From assembly GCF_030929605.1 (NCBI RefSeq), contig NZ_JAVFVS010000008.1, positions 248,001 to 312,000 on the forward strand: 64,000 bases of DNA. The letters are read 5' to 3'. The position numbers and the translations under genes were made by a program. The stretch is from Flavobacterium sp. LHD-80 (GTDB lineage Bacteria > Bacteroidota > Bacteroidia > Flavobacteriales > Flavobacteriaceae). Positions 16,669-25,672 of the stretch are shown piece after piece. The notes under the pieces are model-generated. The model ran no database searches. It was not told where the DNA came from and saw only the letters and a program-made list of their open reading frames with translations. Positions within the stretch are counted from its first letter, which is position 1. The number at the start of each line of letters is the position of its first letter.

Positions 16669-17880
16669 TTATAGTTTTTCTAAAAGGTTTAAACCATCAA
16701 CAGTAGCCCATGCACCACCAGTTAGAGCAGCTCCTGTAGCAGTAGTGCCAGTTGTCCAGTTTGATGCAGGTACAAAACTAGCAGCAGTTACTGTAAATGA
16801 AGCAGGAACACCTGAAATGAAAGTAATAGGAGTGTTAGTGATTTTCACGTTGTTTAATTTGATTTTTCCTCCAGCAACTTGGTGATCATAAGTAGCTTTG
16901 TCTAAGATCTGAATTGCACCACCATTGTAAGCAGTTGGAGTAGTTTGGCTAGCGTAACCATCAATTATGATGTTGCTGTAATCACCATTTCCTTCTTTTT
17001 TGAATTGGATAGCATCCAATTGAATTTCGCTTTGTGCTTCTGTAGTTGTACCAGCAGCTCTTCTTAGCGTGATGTTAGTAACTTTTGGCCAGAATGCATT
17101 GTCAACACTTTTAGATTCTACTTCAATACCATAGTTAGCAACACCTGTTTGGTATGCATACCAGTTTGTATTGTCTTGACCTCTCCATCCATCTTGCCAG
17201 TCAAAAGAGTCATCACTATTACCATAAGAGATTGAATTTGTCAAACTTGCTGTTCCTCCGTAAAATTCAAAACCGTCATCATTACCTTTGTAGGCAACTA
17301 AGTGATCTAATGTAGTTCCAGTTCCAACAGAGTAGAATGAGAATCCGTTATTTTCTTTACTGTTAGTTGTAATTACTTGTCCAGCATATTCAACTCTTAC
17401 ATATTTCAATGAACCTCCATTGTGAGCTACATTTGAACCTCCGTAAGTTAAGTTTAAACCATCTTCTGAAACTGCTGTTTGTGGAGCAGGAGCAGTTGCT
17501 GAATTTACGATTGGAGCATCTCCGTACATGATGATACCAGCCCAAGAACCTCCTACTTTTGATTTTTCAGTAAAAACAATTGGTAAATCTGCTGTACCGT
17601 TAGCAATTATTTTTCCTCCATTTAATATAATAAGACCATTTTCTCCTGTAGACTTGTCACAAGTAATTTTACAACCTGGCTCAAAAGTAACAGTTACACC
17701 ACTGCTAACTTTGATCATTCCTTTTAAGGTATAGTTACCGTAAGCATAAGTTGTATTTGCTGTAATATTCGAAGATATTTCTCCCGTTACTGGTTGTTTT
17801 ACTGGTGTTTCATCGTCACTACTAGAACATCCTGTAAAGATACTTCCTAAAACTGCTAAGCAGAATACTAATTTTTTCAT
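16669..17880 (-). CDS. Surface lipoprotein with parallel beta-helix repeats, phosphate-block member
   Basis: A 403-residue lipoprotein (lipobox TGC, Cys18, then an SSSDDE acidic run typical of surface-exposed flavobacterial lipoproteins). The body has repeating G-rich turns (GGKIIANGTADLPIVF, YGGSNVAHNGGSLKYVRVEYAG, NDDGFEFYGG, NSDDSFDWQDGWRG) that suggest a right-handed parallel beta-helix. It is the likely partner of the TonB receptor upstream and could bind substrate for it. The promoter region has four TAA-centred repeats at exact 11-bp spacing and a perfect -7 TACATTTG, so it is probably controlled by the neighbouring two-component system. Confidence 0.75.
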   Translation of the reverse strand: MKKLVFCLAVLGSIFTGCSSSDDETPVKQPVTGEISSNITANTTYAYGNYTLKGMIKVSSGVTVTFEPGCKITCDKSTGENGLIILNGGKIIANGTADLPIVFTEKSKVGGSWAGIIMYGDAPIVNSATAPAPQTAVSEDGLNLTYGGSNVAHNGGSLKYVRVEYAGQVITTNSKENNGFSFYSVGTGTTLDHLVAYKGNDDGFEFYGGTASLTNSISYGNSDDSFDWQDGWRGQDNTNWYAYQTGVANYGIEVESKSVDNAFWPKVTNITLRRAAGTTTEAQSEIQLDAIQFKKEGNGDYSNIIIDGYASQTTPTAYNGGAIQILDKATYDHQVAGGKIKLNNVKITNTPITFISGVPASFTVTAASFVPASNWTTGTTATGAALTGGAWATVDGLNLLEKL

Positions 17881-17917
17881 AATTTATGTGTGTTATTTTA
17901 TTTATTTCAATCTTCAA

Positions 17918-17987
17918 CAAATGTAATCTGAGTCTCTCTATTATCTATTTAAGAGAATGTTATCAAATTATTACTCGTTATTTAAGG
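17918..17987 (-). promoter_or_regulatory. 11-bp-phased repeats (Pho-box-like) and -7 element before the surface lipoprotein
   Basis: On the minus strand, TTAAAT (from 17985), GTAATA (17974), ATAACA (17963) and TTAAAT (17952) recur with exact 11-base phase. TACATTTG (17925-17918), a perfect -7 element, follows. The arrangement mirrors those before the TonB receptor and the porin. Confidence 0.6.
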
Positions 17988-18013
17988 TTGTGTTTTGTAA
18001 TTGTTAAGTGCTA

Positions 18014-20827
18014 TTAAAATGTATAAGATACATTCATAGAGAAGCCAACTCCTTTTTTGTATTCTCTTACTGTTAAATCGCTTTCTGTTATTGGAATTCT
18101 GCTTTTATCACCCATTTCTATTTTATAAGCTGGGTTTAATATGTTGTCTACAGAAAGTTTAACATCAAACTTGTCTGAAATTTTGTTTTGCCAGATAAAA
18201 TCAAGCTTACCAAACGGCATTTCATAATAATTATCTAATCCATTTGTACCTACTGCATAGATTCGTTTGCTGTAGATATTGTAAACCATATTCATAGAGC
18301 TTTTCCATTTTTCACTAAACTCAGCATCGTATCTAAGGTCAGCATTTACGATCCAAGGTGAAGCACCTTGTAGTTTTCGAGTTGGATTATCATCAACTGC
18401 AATAGTTTCAGGATTGTTAACTCCATTTTCAAAAGTTTTTTCGATAGTTACTTTTGTATCCATTAATGCTGCATTAGCACCTACTGAGAAATTAGATAAT
18501 GATTTTGAAATTCTTTCTAATTGGAATAAGAATTCGAATTCAGCACCATATAATACAGCTTTATTAGAATTGCCGTATGTTATAATTTGTCCTCCACTTC
18601 CTGCTGAGTTTGTAAATAATCTTTCGATAGGGTTATCGATCATTTTAGTGAAAATTGTAGCAGAAACTAATTCTTTGTTAGTTGGGAACAATTCGTATTT
18701 CAAATCAAAGTTGTAATTAGCGCTATTCTTCAAGAATTCATTACCTCTTTCTATTGTACCGTCTGGATTTACGAACTCAAGGGGATAAGATTCCATAATT
18801 ACAGGTCTTGTAATTGTTTTTGAAGCTGCAAATCTTAAGTTTGATTTCTCGTTCAGAATATATTTCGTGTTTAACGATGGCAAGATATCCGTTTTATCAG
18901 TAGTTATTTTTTGATACGGATCTTCAAAACTTCCTGTTGGCTTGTATTTTGTTTCTCTATTAGTTTGTTCAACTCTCACTCCTCCATTTACTTCAAATTT
19001 ATCAGAGAATTTCCAAGCTAAATCTACATATCCAGCGTTAATGAACTCTTCTAACATTGCTTTGTAAGTTGAGTTTGTTCCTTCTCTATAAGTGAAATTA
19101 TTATTTAAAATTTCGTTTTTTAAAGTAGCATCAGGAGTATTAGTTGGGAAAGTAACACTATTTGAGTTTAGATATTGTGATACCAGAAATCTGAATTCAG
19201 ATCCCATTTTGTTCATGTAACCGCTATATCCTGCCGTAAACTTGTTCGCTTTGCTTAGATCTTCATTTCCAAATTTCCAGTTGTATTCTAGTAAACCAGA
19301 GATGTGTTGGTCACCTTGAAAATCAAGATATTGTCTAGTTATACTGTTACCAGTATAAGATATCGAAGTTGTGTTTTCGTCCATTTTAACACCCTTGAAA
19401 GATTTTCTGTCAGGGAGTTCATATTGTGTTGTTGAGTATGAGATACCTCCTTTTACTATATGTCTTTCATCCTCAGTTAATTTATAATTACCAAACAATT
19501 GCGTGTTAAAAAGGGTAGACTCTGACAACTGATTCATTCTAATAAAACCATTTGTTTGAGCAGCATTAGAATTTGTATAACCCAACTGATCTTGGATCAT
19601 ATTTTCAGTCGATTTTAGATAAATCGTGTTTGATGTAAGAGAAAGTCTGTTTGTTTTGTAAGTCAAACCTACTAATGCAGATGAGTTTGTGATAAATTTA
19701 TACTGTGTTGTAACTAAGTCATTGTCATAGTTTCCTTGTGCAGTATTAAAAATTCTATCAGCTCCACTTCTAATTTGATATTTATTATCATAGTTAAGTG
19801 ATAATAGATATTGAAATGTGTTTTGTTTTTTTCCTACATTGAATTTTTCTGAATGTGTAATTCCAAAACTTGTATTCAAAGGAGCTTTGTCACTTTTTAC
19901 ATCGAACCCTGAACCAAATCCGTTTGCAGCTTGGTCAGCAGTTAATGTTTGGTTGCTAGGAACTTTAGTTAATGCAGATGGCAAATCTCTTTCGTTACCT
20001 GAAAACCCGAAAAAATCAGCTGTTGAAGTTGCATCTTGAGAAATAAGGAATTTGCTTAGATTGTTGTTAATAGTATAACCAGCTCCAAAATTAATTTTCG
20101 TTTGACTTTTTCCTGTAGCAGTTGTTACAATGTTAAAAGTAGCTCCAGCAAAATCACCGTATAAGTTAGTGTTGAACGTTTTGTATGTTTCTAAAACACT
20201 TACGATATCCGTTGGAAAAATATCTAAAGGGATGATTTTCTTAAAAGGATTGTTTGATGGAACTGCCAAGTCGTTAAGCAAAAGACTGTTGTAGCGATCC
20301 TCTAAACCTCTTACAAATAAACCTCTTCCGTCTACTTTAGTGATTCCGGTGATTTTTGTCAAACCTTCTTCAACATCACTTACACCTTTTCTAGACATTT
20401 CCTGTGCACCAATACTTTGTTTGATTACAACAGCATTTTTTTGGTCTAATAATAAAGCAGTTTCTTTTTCTTTACTTGCTGTCGATTTTACAACAACATC
20501 TTTAAGAGTATAGCTTCCTGATGACAGTACTTGGTTAACAGTGATTGTTTCTCCTGCTTTTACAGTTACTGGTTTTTCTACAGATTCATATCCTACGAAA
20601 CTAAAAATAATAGTATAATTTCCTGGATTTACACTTAACGAATATTTTCCGTCAATGTCAGTGTTGGCACTAATGTTTGTTCCTTTTATTAAAACATTTG
20701 CAAAAGGAAGTACTTCATTATTAGTTTCTTTGTCGGTTAATACACCAGAAATCGTACCTTTGTTTTGCGCGATCGAAATCGAACAGATAAATAATGTGAT
20801 TAATAGAAATTTTAAATTGAATTTCAT
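18014..20827 (-). CDS. TonB-dependent outer-membrane receptor with CarboxypepD_reg domain
   Basis: A 937-residue receptor: signal peptide to about residue 20, a CarboxypepD_reg-like beta-sandwich (about 24-108, GVLTDKETNNEVLPFANV), a plug domain (about 125-240, with GVSDVEEGLTKITGI and VRGLEDRYNSLLLND) and a barrel ending in the terminal strand MNVSYTF. Such receptors import large or scarce substrates using TonB-ExbBD energy. Divergent from phoB, with the lipoprotein 133 bases downstream in the same direction. Context suggests phosphate or an organophosphate; that is inference, as the barrel sequence does not reveal the ligand. Confidence 0.88.
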   Translation of the reverse strand: MKFNLKFLLITLFICSISIAQNKGTISGVLTDKETNNEVLPFANVLIKGTNISANTDIDGKYSLSVNPGNYTIIFSFVGYESVEKPVTVKAGETITVNQVLSSGSYTLKDVVVKSTASKEKETALLLDQKNAVVIKQSIGAQEMSRKGVSDVEEGLTKITGITKVDGRGLFVRGLEDRYNSLLLNDLAVPSNNPFKKIIPLDIFPTDIVSVLETYKTFNTNLYGDFAGATFNIVTTATGKSQTKINFGAGYTINNNLSKFLISQDATSTADFFGFSGNERDLPSALTKVPSNQTLTADQAANGFGSGFDVKSDKAPLNTSFGITHSEKFNVGKKQNTFQYLLSLNYDNKYQIRSGADRIFNTAQGNYDNDLVTTQYKFITNSSALVGLTYKTNRLSLTSNTIYLKSTENMIQDQLGYTNSNAAQTNGFIRMNQLSESTLFNTQLFGNYKLTEDERHIVKGGISYSTTQYELPDRKSFKGVKMDENTTSISYTGNSITRQYLDFQGDQHISGLLEYNWKFGNEDLSKANKFTAGYSGYMNKMGSEFRFLVSQYLNSNSVTFPTNTPDATLKNEILNNNFTYREGTNSTYKAMLEEFINAGYVDLAWKFSDKFEVNGGVRVEQTNRETKYKPTGSFEDPYQKITTDKTDILPSLNTKYILNEKSNLRFAASKTITRPVIMESYPLEFVNPDGTIERGNEFLKNSANYNFDLKYELFPTNKELVSATIFTKMIDNPIERLFTNSAGSGGQIITYGNSNKAVLYGAEFEFLFQLERISKSLSNFSVGANAALMDTKVTIEKTFENGVNNPETIAVDDNPTRKLQGASPWIVNADLRYDAEFSEKWKSSMNMVYNIYSKRIYAVGTNGLDNYYEMPFGKLDFIWQNKISDKFDVKLSVDNILNPAYKIEMGDKSRIPITESDLTVREYKKGVGFSMNVSYTF

Positions 20828-20856
20828 TTCAGTGTTGTGTTTAATTTATTTTTGTG

Positions 20857-20900
20857 CAAAGAAAGAACCGCATTGTAAAGTTCATGTTAGGGACTTGTTA
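20857..20900 (-). promoter_or_regulatory. 11-bp-phased repeats and -7 element before the TonB receptor
   Basis: On the minus strand TAACAA (from 20900), TAACAT (20889) and TTACAA (20878) are 11 bases apart, and the TTTG of the -7-like TTTCTTTG (20864-20857) begins 18 bases after the last repeat, exactly the distance seen before the porin gene. A further TAA pair lies at 20933 and 20922. Confidence 0.6.
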
Positions 20901-21060
20901 TGTTTTTGTGTTGTCAAGATTATCAAATTGTTACCAAATTAAATTACCGTTAACCGCAATTTTTAACGGTTGTTTTATTACTATATTTACGCTGTGAAAT
21001 AAAAAACATCGAATATATATTAAAGAGAATTTGATGTAAAAATCTCAATTTTTGCTATTT

Positions 21061-21744
21061 ATGAAAAAAACACAAACCAAGATTTTATTAGTTGACGATG
21101 AACCAGATATCTTAGAAATCGTTGGCTATAACCTTGCTCAAGAAGGCTATCAAATTGTAACTGCTTCTAATGGAAAAGAAGCTATAGCAAAGGCTCAAAA
21201 AGAATTACCAGAATTAATCATTATGGATGTAATGATGGCCGAAATGGACGGGATGGAAGCTTGTGAACACATCAGAAAAATTCCAGAATTAAATAATGTT
21301 ATCATAACATTCTTAACCGCAAGAAGCGAGGACTATTCGCAAGTAGCTGGTTTTGACGCAGGTGCTGATGACTATATTACAAAGCCAATAAAACCAAAAT
21401 TATTGGTAAGCAAAGTAAAGGCGTTGTTAAGAAGGTTAAAAGAACAAGAAGTCGTTACAGATACTCTAAATGTTGGCGGAATTGAGATCAACCGCGAAGA
21501 ATACAAGATCATAAAAGGCAACCTTGAAATCGCTTTGCCAAGAAAAGAATTCGAATTGTTTTACCTATTAGCTTCTAAACCAGGAAAAGTTTTTAAAAGA
21601 GATGAAATCCTTGATAAAGTTTGGGGAAATGAAGTTGTAGTAGGAGGAAGAACAATCGACGTTCACATCAGAAAACTTCGTGAGAAAATAGGCGAAGACC
21701 TTTTTAAAACCATAAAAGGTGTTGGTTATAAATTTGAAGTGTAA
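21061..21744 (+). CDS. PhoB-like response regulator (OmpR family)
   Basis: A 227-residue regulator: receiver domain (about 6-120) with acidic pocket Asp12/Asp13, phospho-acceptor Asp56 and Lys108, and a winged-helix DNA-binding domain (about 130-226, with RKEFELFYLLASKPGKVFKR and GGRTIDVHIRKLR). The ATG at 21061 is chosen over a TTG three codons upstream. It is divergent from the TonB receptor and followed by its kinase after 208 bases. The PhoB assignment rests on the porin and receptor neighbourhood and the 11-bp repeats; a generic OmpR-family role is the alternative. Confidence 0.85.
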   Translation: MKKTQTKILLVDDEPDILEIVGYNLAQEGYQIVTASNGKEAIAKAQKELPELIIMDVMMAEMDGMEACEHIRKIPELNNVIITFLTARSEDYSQVAGFDAGADDYITKPIKPKLLVSKVKALLRRLKEQEVVTDTLNVGGIEINREEYKIIKGNLEIALPRKEFELFYLLASKPGKVFKRDEILDKVWGNEVVVGGRTIDVHIRKLREKIGEDLFKTIKGVGYKFEV

Positions 21745-21750
21745 ATTTGA

Positions 21751-21916
21751 ACCATATAAGTTATATAAGTTCATTTAAATTGTAACCTAATATATATCAA
21801 TCAAAATTTATCTTTGTCAAAGTTTCGAACTTTGACAAAGATTTCTTTTTTAAGTTCTTATGTAAATCCATGCGATTAAGTTTTATTTTTAAATGAACTT
21901 ATATAACTTACATGGT
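21751..21916. repeat. Inverted repeat of the ACCATATAAG family with a nested palindrome
   Basis: Arms 21751-21776 and 21891-21916 are 26 bases long with one mismatch (ACCATATAAGTTATATAAG and onward). Nested inside is the perfect TCTTTGTCAAAGTT palindrome at 21811-21841, the same as at 5860-5888. Related arms occur at 38521-38596 and 54382-54456. It fills the gap between the regulator and kinase genes. Confidence 0.88.
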
Positions 21917-21952
21917 GGAAAAAAATAATATTTTAATGGTTCAAAATTTTCA

Positions 21953-23032
21953 ATGAAAATCAATTTTAAAAAAACATACAAATTTGCGATTAAATCGGCA
22001 TTGTATATAAGTCTGTTTTCAACAGGATTTGTGCTGATGCTGATGTCTTTATTTTATAAAAATCAATTAAAACATCAAATTGCTTTTGGAATAATATTTA
22101 TAATTTCAATTTATATTTTCTCTTTTTTAGTGCTTCAATATCGTGTTGAACGATTCATTTACAGAAGAGTAAAAAAGATTTACGATGAGGTTTCGCTTCT
22201 AGAATCGACGCCGCTGATCAATCAGCCGATCACAACGGATATGGAAACGCTTTCACGAGAAGTGAAAAAGTTTGCGACTGATAAAAAGCTTGAAATCGAA
22301 ATGCTTGAAATTCGTGAACAATATAGAAGAGAGTTTCTTGGAAATGTTTCGCACGAACTTAAAACACCTTTATTTACCGTTCAAGGATATGTTTCGACTT
22401 TGCTTGATGGTGCAATGGACGATAAAAACATTCGAAAAAAATATTTAAAACGTGCCGAAAAAGGTGTAGAGCGTCTTATATATATAGTCGAAGATTTAGA
22501 TATGATTACCAAATTAGAATCGGGTGATTTAGATTTAAATATGACCGATTTTGATATCGTGGAATTGATTCAGAATGTCTTTGATTTATTAGAAATGAAA
22601 GCCGATAAAAAGAAAATCAAATTGGCTTTTGAGAGCAAAAACGTCCAGTCGGTTATTATTCGCGGAGATCAAGACAGAATTCAGCAAGTTTTAGAAAACT
22701 TGATTGTCAATTCTATTAAATACGGAAAAGAAGGCGGTTTGACTGAAGTTGGTGTTGTAAATCTGACTAAGAAAAAAGTATTAATCCGAATCAGTGATAA
22801 CGGAGAAGGAGTTGAGAAACAGAATATTTCGAGACTTTTTGAACGTTTTTACCGCGTTGACAAAAGCGGAACTCGTTCTGAAGGAGGTTCTGGTTTAGGA
22901 TTAGCAATTGTAAAACATATTATTGAGGCGCATAAAGAGAAAGTTTATGTAGAAAGTGAGTTCGGAATTGGTTCAGAATTCTCTTTTACTCTCGAAAAAG
23001 CCAATAAAACGATAAAATCTGAAGTTAAATAA
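21953..23032 (+). CDS. PhoR-like sensor histidine kinase
   Basis: A 359-residue membrane kinase with two N-terminal membrane helices (about 14-34 and 43-63) and almost no periplasmic loop, as expected of a PhoR that senses transporter state rather than an external ligand. The dimerisation/phospho-acceptor motif is VSHELKTPL with His134, followed by the ATP-binding domain: N box (ENLIVNSIKYG), DNGEGV, FERFYRVD and the GGSGLGLAIVKHI G box. Paired with the regulator upstream and followed 165 bases later by the porin. Confidence 0.88.
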   Translation: MKINFKKTYKFAIKSALYISLFSTGFVLMLMSLFYKNQLKHQIAFGIIFIISIYIFSFLVLQYRVERFIYRRVKKIYDEVSLLESTPLINQPITTDMETLSREVKKFATDKKLEIEMLEIREQYRREFLGNVSHELKTPLFTVQGYVSTLLDGAMDDKNIRKKYLKRAEKGVERLIYIVEDLDMITKLESGDLDLNMTDFDIVELIQNVFDLLEMKADKKKIKLAFESKNVQSVIIRGDQDRIQQVLENLIVNSIKYGKEGGLTEVGVVNLTKKKVLIRISDNGEGVEKQNISRLFERFYRVDKSGTRSEGGSGLGLAIVKHIIEAHKEKVYVESEFGIGSEFSFTLEKANKTIKSEVK

Positions 23033-23104
23033 TTGTAAGTTGGGTTTTGTTAAAAGCCGTAAAACAAGGCTTTTAACAATAAATCAACATTCGACTTCGG
23101 TACC

Positions 23105-23170
23105 TAACATTAAATTTTTATTATAGTAACATCTGGTTAATGATTTGTTAACATAGGTGATACATCTTTG
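23105..23170 (+). promoter_or_regulatory. 11-bp-phased repeats and -7 element before the porin
   Basis: GTAACA (TAA at 23127), GTTAAT (23138) and GTTAAC (23149) are exactly 11 bases apart; one further TAAC lies two periods upstream at 23105. The TTTG of the -7-like CATCTTTG starts at 23167, 18 bases after the last TAA. Confidence 0.65.
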
Positions 23171-23197
23171 CATCCTGAAACTAAGGGTAAAAACAAA

Positions 23198-24508
23198 ATG
23201 ATAAAAAAAATAGTTCTTGTGATTGCAATCTTGCTTACAGTAGCAATGAATGCTCAAGATGTAAATCAGCAAAATGTAAACAAGCAAGAAGTAAAAAACG
23301 AAGTACTTCGTATTTTAGATTCGATCAATAAGGCAAAACTTCCAGACACTAAATCTGGAGGAGGTGTTGAAGAACATTGGTACGATAAAATTTCTTTAAG
23401 AGGTTATGCCCAAATTAGATACAATGGTTTGTTTTCTACCAATGATAAAATTACTTGCGATCAATGTGATAGATCTTGGGGAACAACTTCGACCGCACCA
23501 GACGCAAAAGCAAACAACGGACTTTTTATTCGCCGTGCACGTTTAGTGTTCTCAGGCCAAGTTCATCCAAATGTCTTTTTCTATTTCCAGCCTGATTTTG
23601 CTAGTTCACCAGTAACTGGAATCCAAAATTTCGTTCAAATTCGTGATTTATATTTTGATCTTTCTTTTGATAAAAAGAGAGAATATAGAGTTCGTGTAGG
23701 GCAAAGTAAAATTCCATACGGATTCATAAACATGCAATCTAGTTCACAACGTTTGACATTGGATCGTGCGGATGCTATAAACAGTTCAATAGCAAATGAA
23801 CGTGATTTAGGAATGATTTTTTATTGGGCGCCTGCCGAAATCAGAAAACGTTTTGAAATGTTAGTTAAGGATGGATACAAAGGTTCAGGTGATTTTGGTG
23901 TATTTGCCTTTGGAGTTTATAACGGACAAATTGCCAATAAAATTGATGCAAACAGAGATTTGAATGTTGTAGCAAGAGTTTCGTATCCTTTCGTAATTGG
24001 AAGCCAGATTATTGAACCTGGAATTCAGGCTTATGATGGAAAATGGGCTTTTACAGACGAAATTTCTACCGGAGTTATAGTTAATGATCCTAAATACGTG
24101 AAAGATGAAAGAATAGGTGCGACTTTTGTTTTGTATCCAAAACCTTTCGGAATCCAAACCGAATATAATATTGGTAAAGGACCTCGTTATAATCCTGCAA
24201 CTAATACTGTTGATGAATCTAGTTTGAACGGCGGTTATGTTTTACTGAATTATAAATGGGATATCAAAAAACAACATATTTATCCTTACGCTCAGTTTCA
24301 ATATTATGACGGAGGTAAAAAATATGAAAAAGATGCTAGAAGCTACGTTGTGAGAGATTATCAATTTGGTATCGAATGGCAACCAATCAAAGCCTTCGAA
24401 TTAACTGCAGAATATGTGATCGCCGATAGAAGTTATGTAGACAGCGCCCGCCCAATTAATAGGCAAGAAGGTAATTTATTAAGATTACAAGCGCAGTTTA
24501 ACTTCTAA
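23198..24508 (+). CDS. Phosphate-selective porin O/P-like outer-membrane protein
   Basis: A 436-residue porin: signal peptide to about residue 20 (MNAQ), a short coiled segment (residues 24-50), then a 16-strand-type barrel with SLRGYAQIRYNGLF, NGLFIRRARLVFSGQVHPNVFFYFQPDF and a C-terminal LLRLQAQFNF strand. This matches the OprO/OprP family, which passes phosphate or polyphosphate. The ATG at 23198 precedes the signal peptide; an upstream TTG would add ten residues and lies inside the -7 region. Adjacent phoB/phoR-like genes and promoter repeats support phosphate control. Confidence 0.85.
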   Translation: MIKKIVLVIAILLTVAMNAQDVNQQNVNKQEVKNEVLRILDSINKAKLPDTKSGGGVEEHWYDKISLRGYAQIRYNGLFSTNDKITCDQCDRSWGTTSTAPDAKANNGLFIRRARLVFSGQVHPNVFFYFQPDFASSPVTGIQNFVQIRDLYFDLSFDKKREYRVRVGQSKIPYGFINMQSSSQRLTLDRADAINSSIANERDLGMIFYWAPAEIRKRFEMLVKDGYKGSGDFGVFAFGVYNGQIANKIDANRDLNVVARVSYPFVIGSQIIEPGIQAYDGKWAFTDEISTGVIVNDPKYVKDERIGATFVLYPKPFGIQTEYNIGKGPRYNPATNTVDESSLNGGYVLLNYKWDIKKQHIYPYAQFQYYDGGKKYEKDARSYVVRDYQFGIEWQPIKAFELTAEYVIADRSYVDSARPINRQEGNLLRLQAQFNF

Positions 24509-24510
24509 AG

Positions 24511-25581
24511 TTATTCTTCAAAAACAGAAAATAAAGCGTCCCAGTCAATATCATTTTTAAATTGGGACAATCCTTTAAACGACTTTACTTTTGAAAGATC
24601 TTCAATGGTAAAGTCGTTTTGCATTGCGTAGGGTACCAAATTTTCTTCCTGAAGTTTTATCGCCAAATATTCTTGCTCATATTGTCCCGGAGTTGGAATA
24701 AAAAAAGCTTTTTTGCCCAATTTGGCCAAATCCATTACAGTCGTATATCCAGAACGGCAAAGAACAAATTCACTTTCATTAAAAGTTTGTTCCAGTTGTT
24801 TTGAATTCATAAAATTGTAATACGTGACATTTCCAGCCTGCCATTTGCTTTGCACTTTCTCTACAATACCCTGTATAAAAACAACTTTCCCCTTAAAATT
24901 TGCCGCTTCTTTTTGAAGTTTTTCGTCCAAATAAGTGCGTTGAGGTTCAGGACCAGACAAAATAATCATTAAATCATATTGTTTTGGCGTTTCTTTTTGA
25001 CGCATTCTGCTCAAAGGCCCAATATATTTTAAGTTTAGTTCATTTGTTTTCAAATGCCCTAAATCTCCAGTCAAATTGACTTTTTCGTTCGTATCTGGAA
25101 CCCAGCATTCTGTATATTTTTTGATGAAATATTGATGACATTTACTGGTAAACCAAGTTGTATTTCCAGTCATAACATTCAATTGATGTGTCATAAAAAC
25201 AGATGGAATTTTTCTGCTAAAAACGCCCAAGCGATTGTCCGAAATAATACCGTCAATTCCGTGTTTTTTAATCCAGCTGTTCACGATTTTTTTCTCGTCT
25301 AAAATAGCTGTGATCATTTTTGGAAGATTCTTAATCAGTTTCCATTTAAAATTTTTGCCATTTTTAGCATATTCAATATGATAAGAAGGAAGTTCTAAAG
25401 TTTGTATGTACGGAAATTCTTTTCGCAATAAAGCAAGCGCAACTCCATCAGAAGCAATAATCGGAATGAAATTATTCTCTTGAAGCGCTTTAATAATTGG
25501 GATACATCTTGTGGCATGGCCTAATCCCCAGTTTAATGGAGCAACTAAAATTGTTTTGTTCGCAGAATAGTCAATGCTCAT
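24511..25581 (-). CDS. MurG-like (GT-B) glycosyltransferase
   Basis: A 356-residue GT-B glycosyltransferase with the N-terminal nucleotide-sugar transferase signature PLNWGLGHATRCIPI (about residues 15-29), a second Rossmann domain from about 200 and a donor-binding segment SGYTTVMDLAKLGKKAFFIPTPGQYEQEYLA (around residues 283-313; GYTTV and PGQYEQ are the key parts). It resembles UDP-GlcNAc transferases of the MurG/glycosyltransferase 28 group, but acceptor and pathway are unclear. It converges on the porin with only 2 bases between stop codons. Confidence 0.8.
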   Translation of the reverse strand: MSIDYSANKTILVAPLNWGLGHATRCIPIIKALQENNFIPIIASDGVALALLRKEFPYIQTLELPSYHIEYAKNGKNFKWKLIKNLPKMITAILDEKKIVNSWIKKHGIDGIISDNRLGVFSRKIPSVFMTHQLNVMTGNTTWFTSKCHQYFIKKYTECWVPDTNEKVNLTGDLGHLKTNELNLKYIGPLSRMRQKETPKQYDLMIILSGPEPQRTYLDEKLQKEAANFKGKVVFIQGIVEKVQSKWQAGNVTYYNFMNSKQLEQTFNESEFVLCRSGYTTVMDLAKLGKKAFFIPTPGQYEQEYLAIKLQEENLVPYAMQNDFTIEDLSKVKSFKGLSQFKNDIDWDALFSVFEE

Positions 25582-25672
25582 AGTTTAACGCTTTTTAAAA
25601 GCGAATATAAAGAAATATGTTTTTGATGATATTTCGGACATATTACTAAATTATTAACGGAATATTTTTTTT

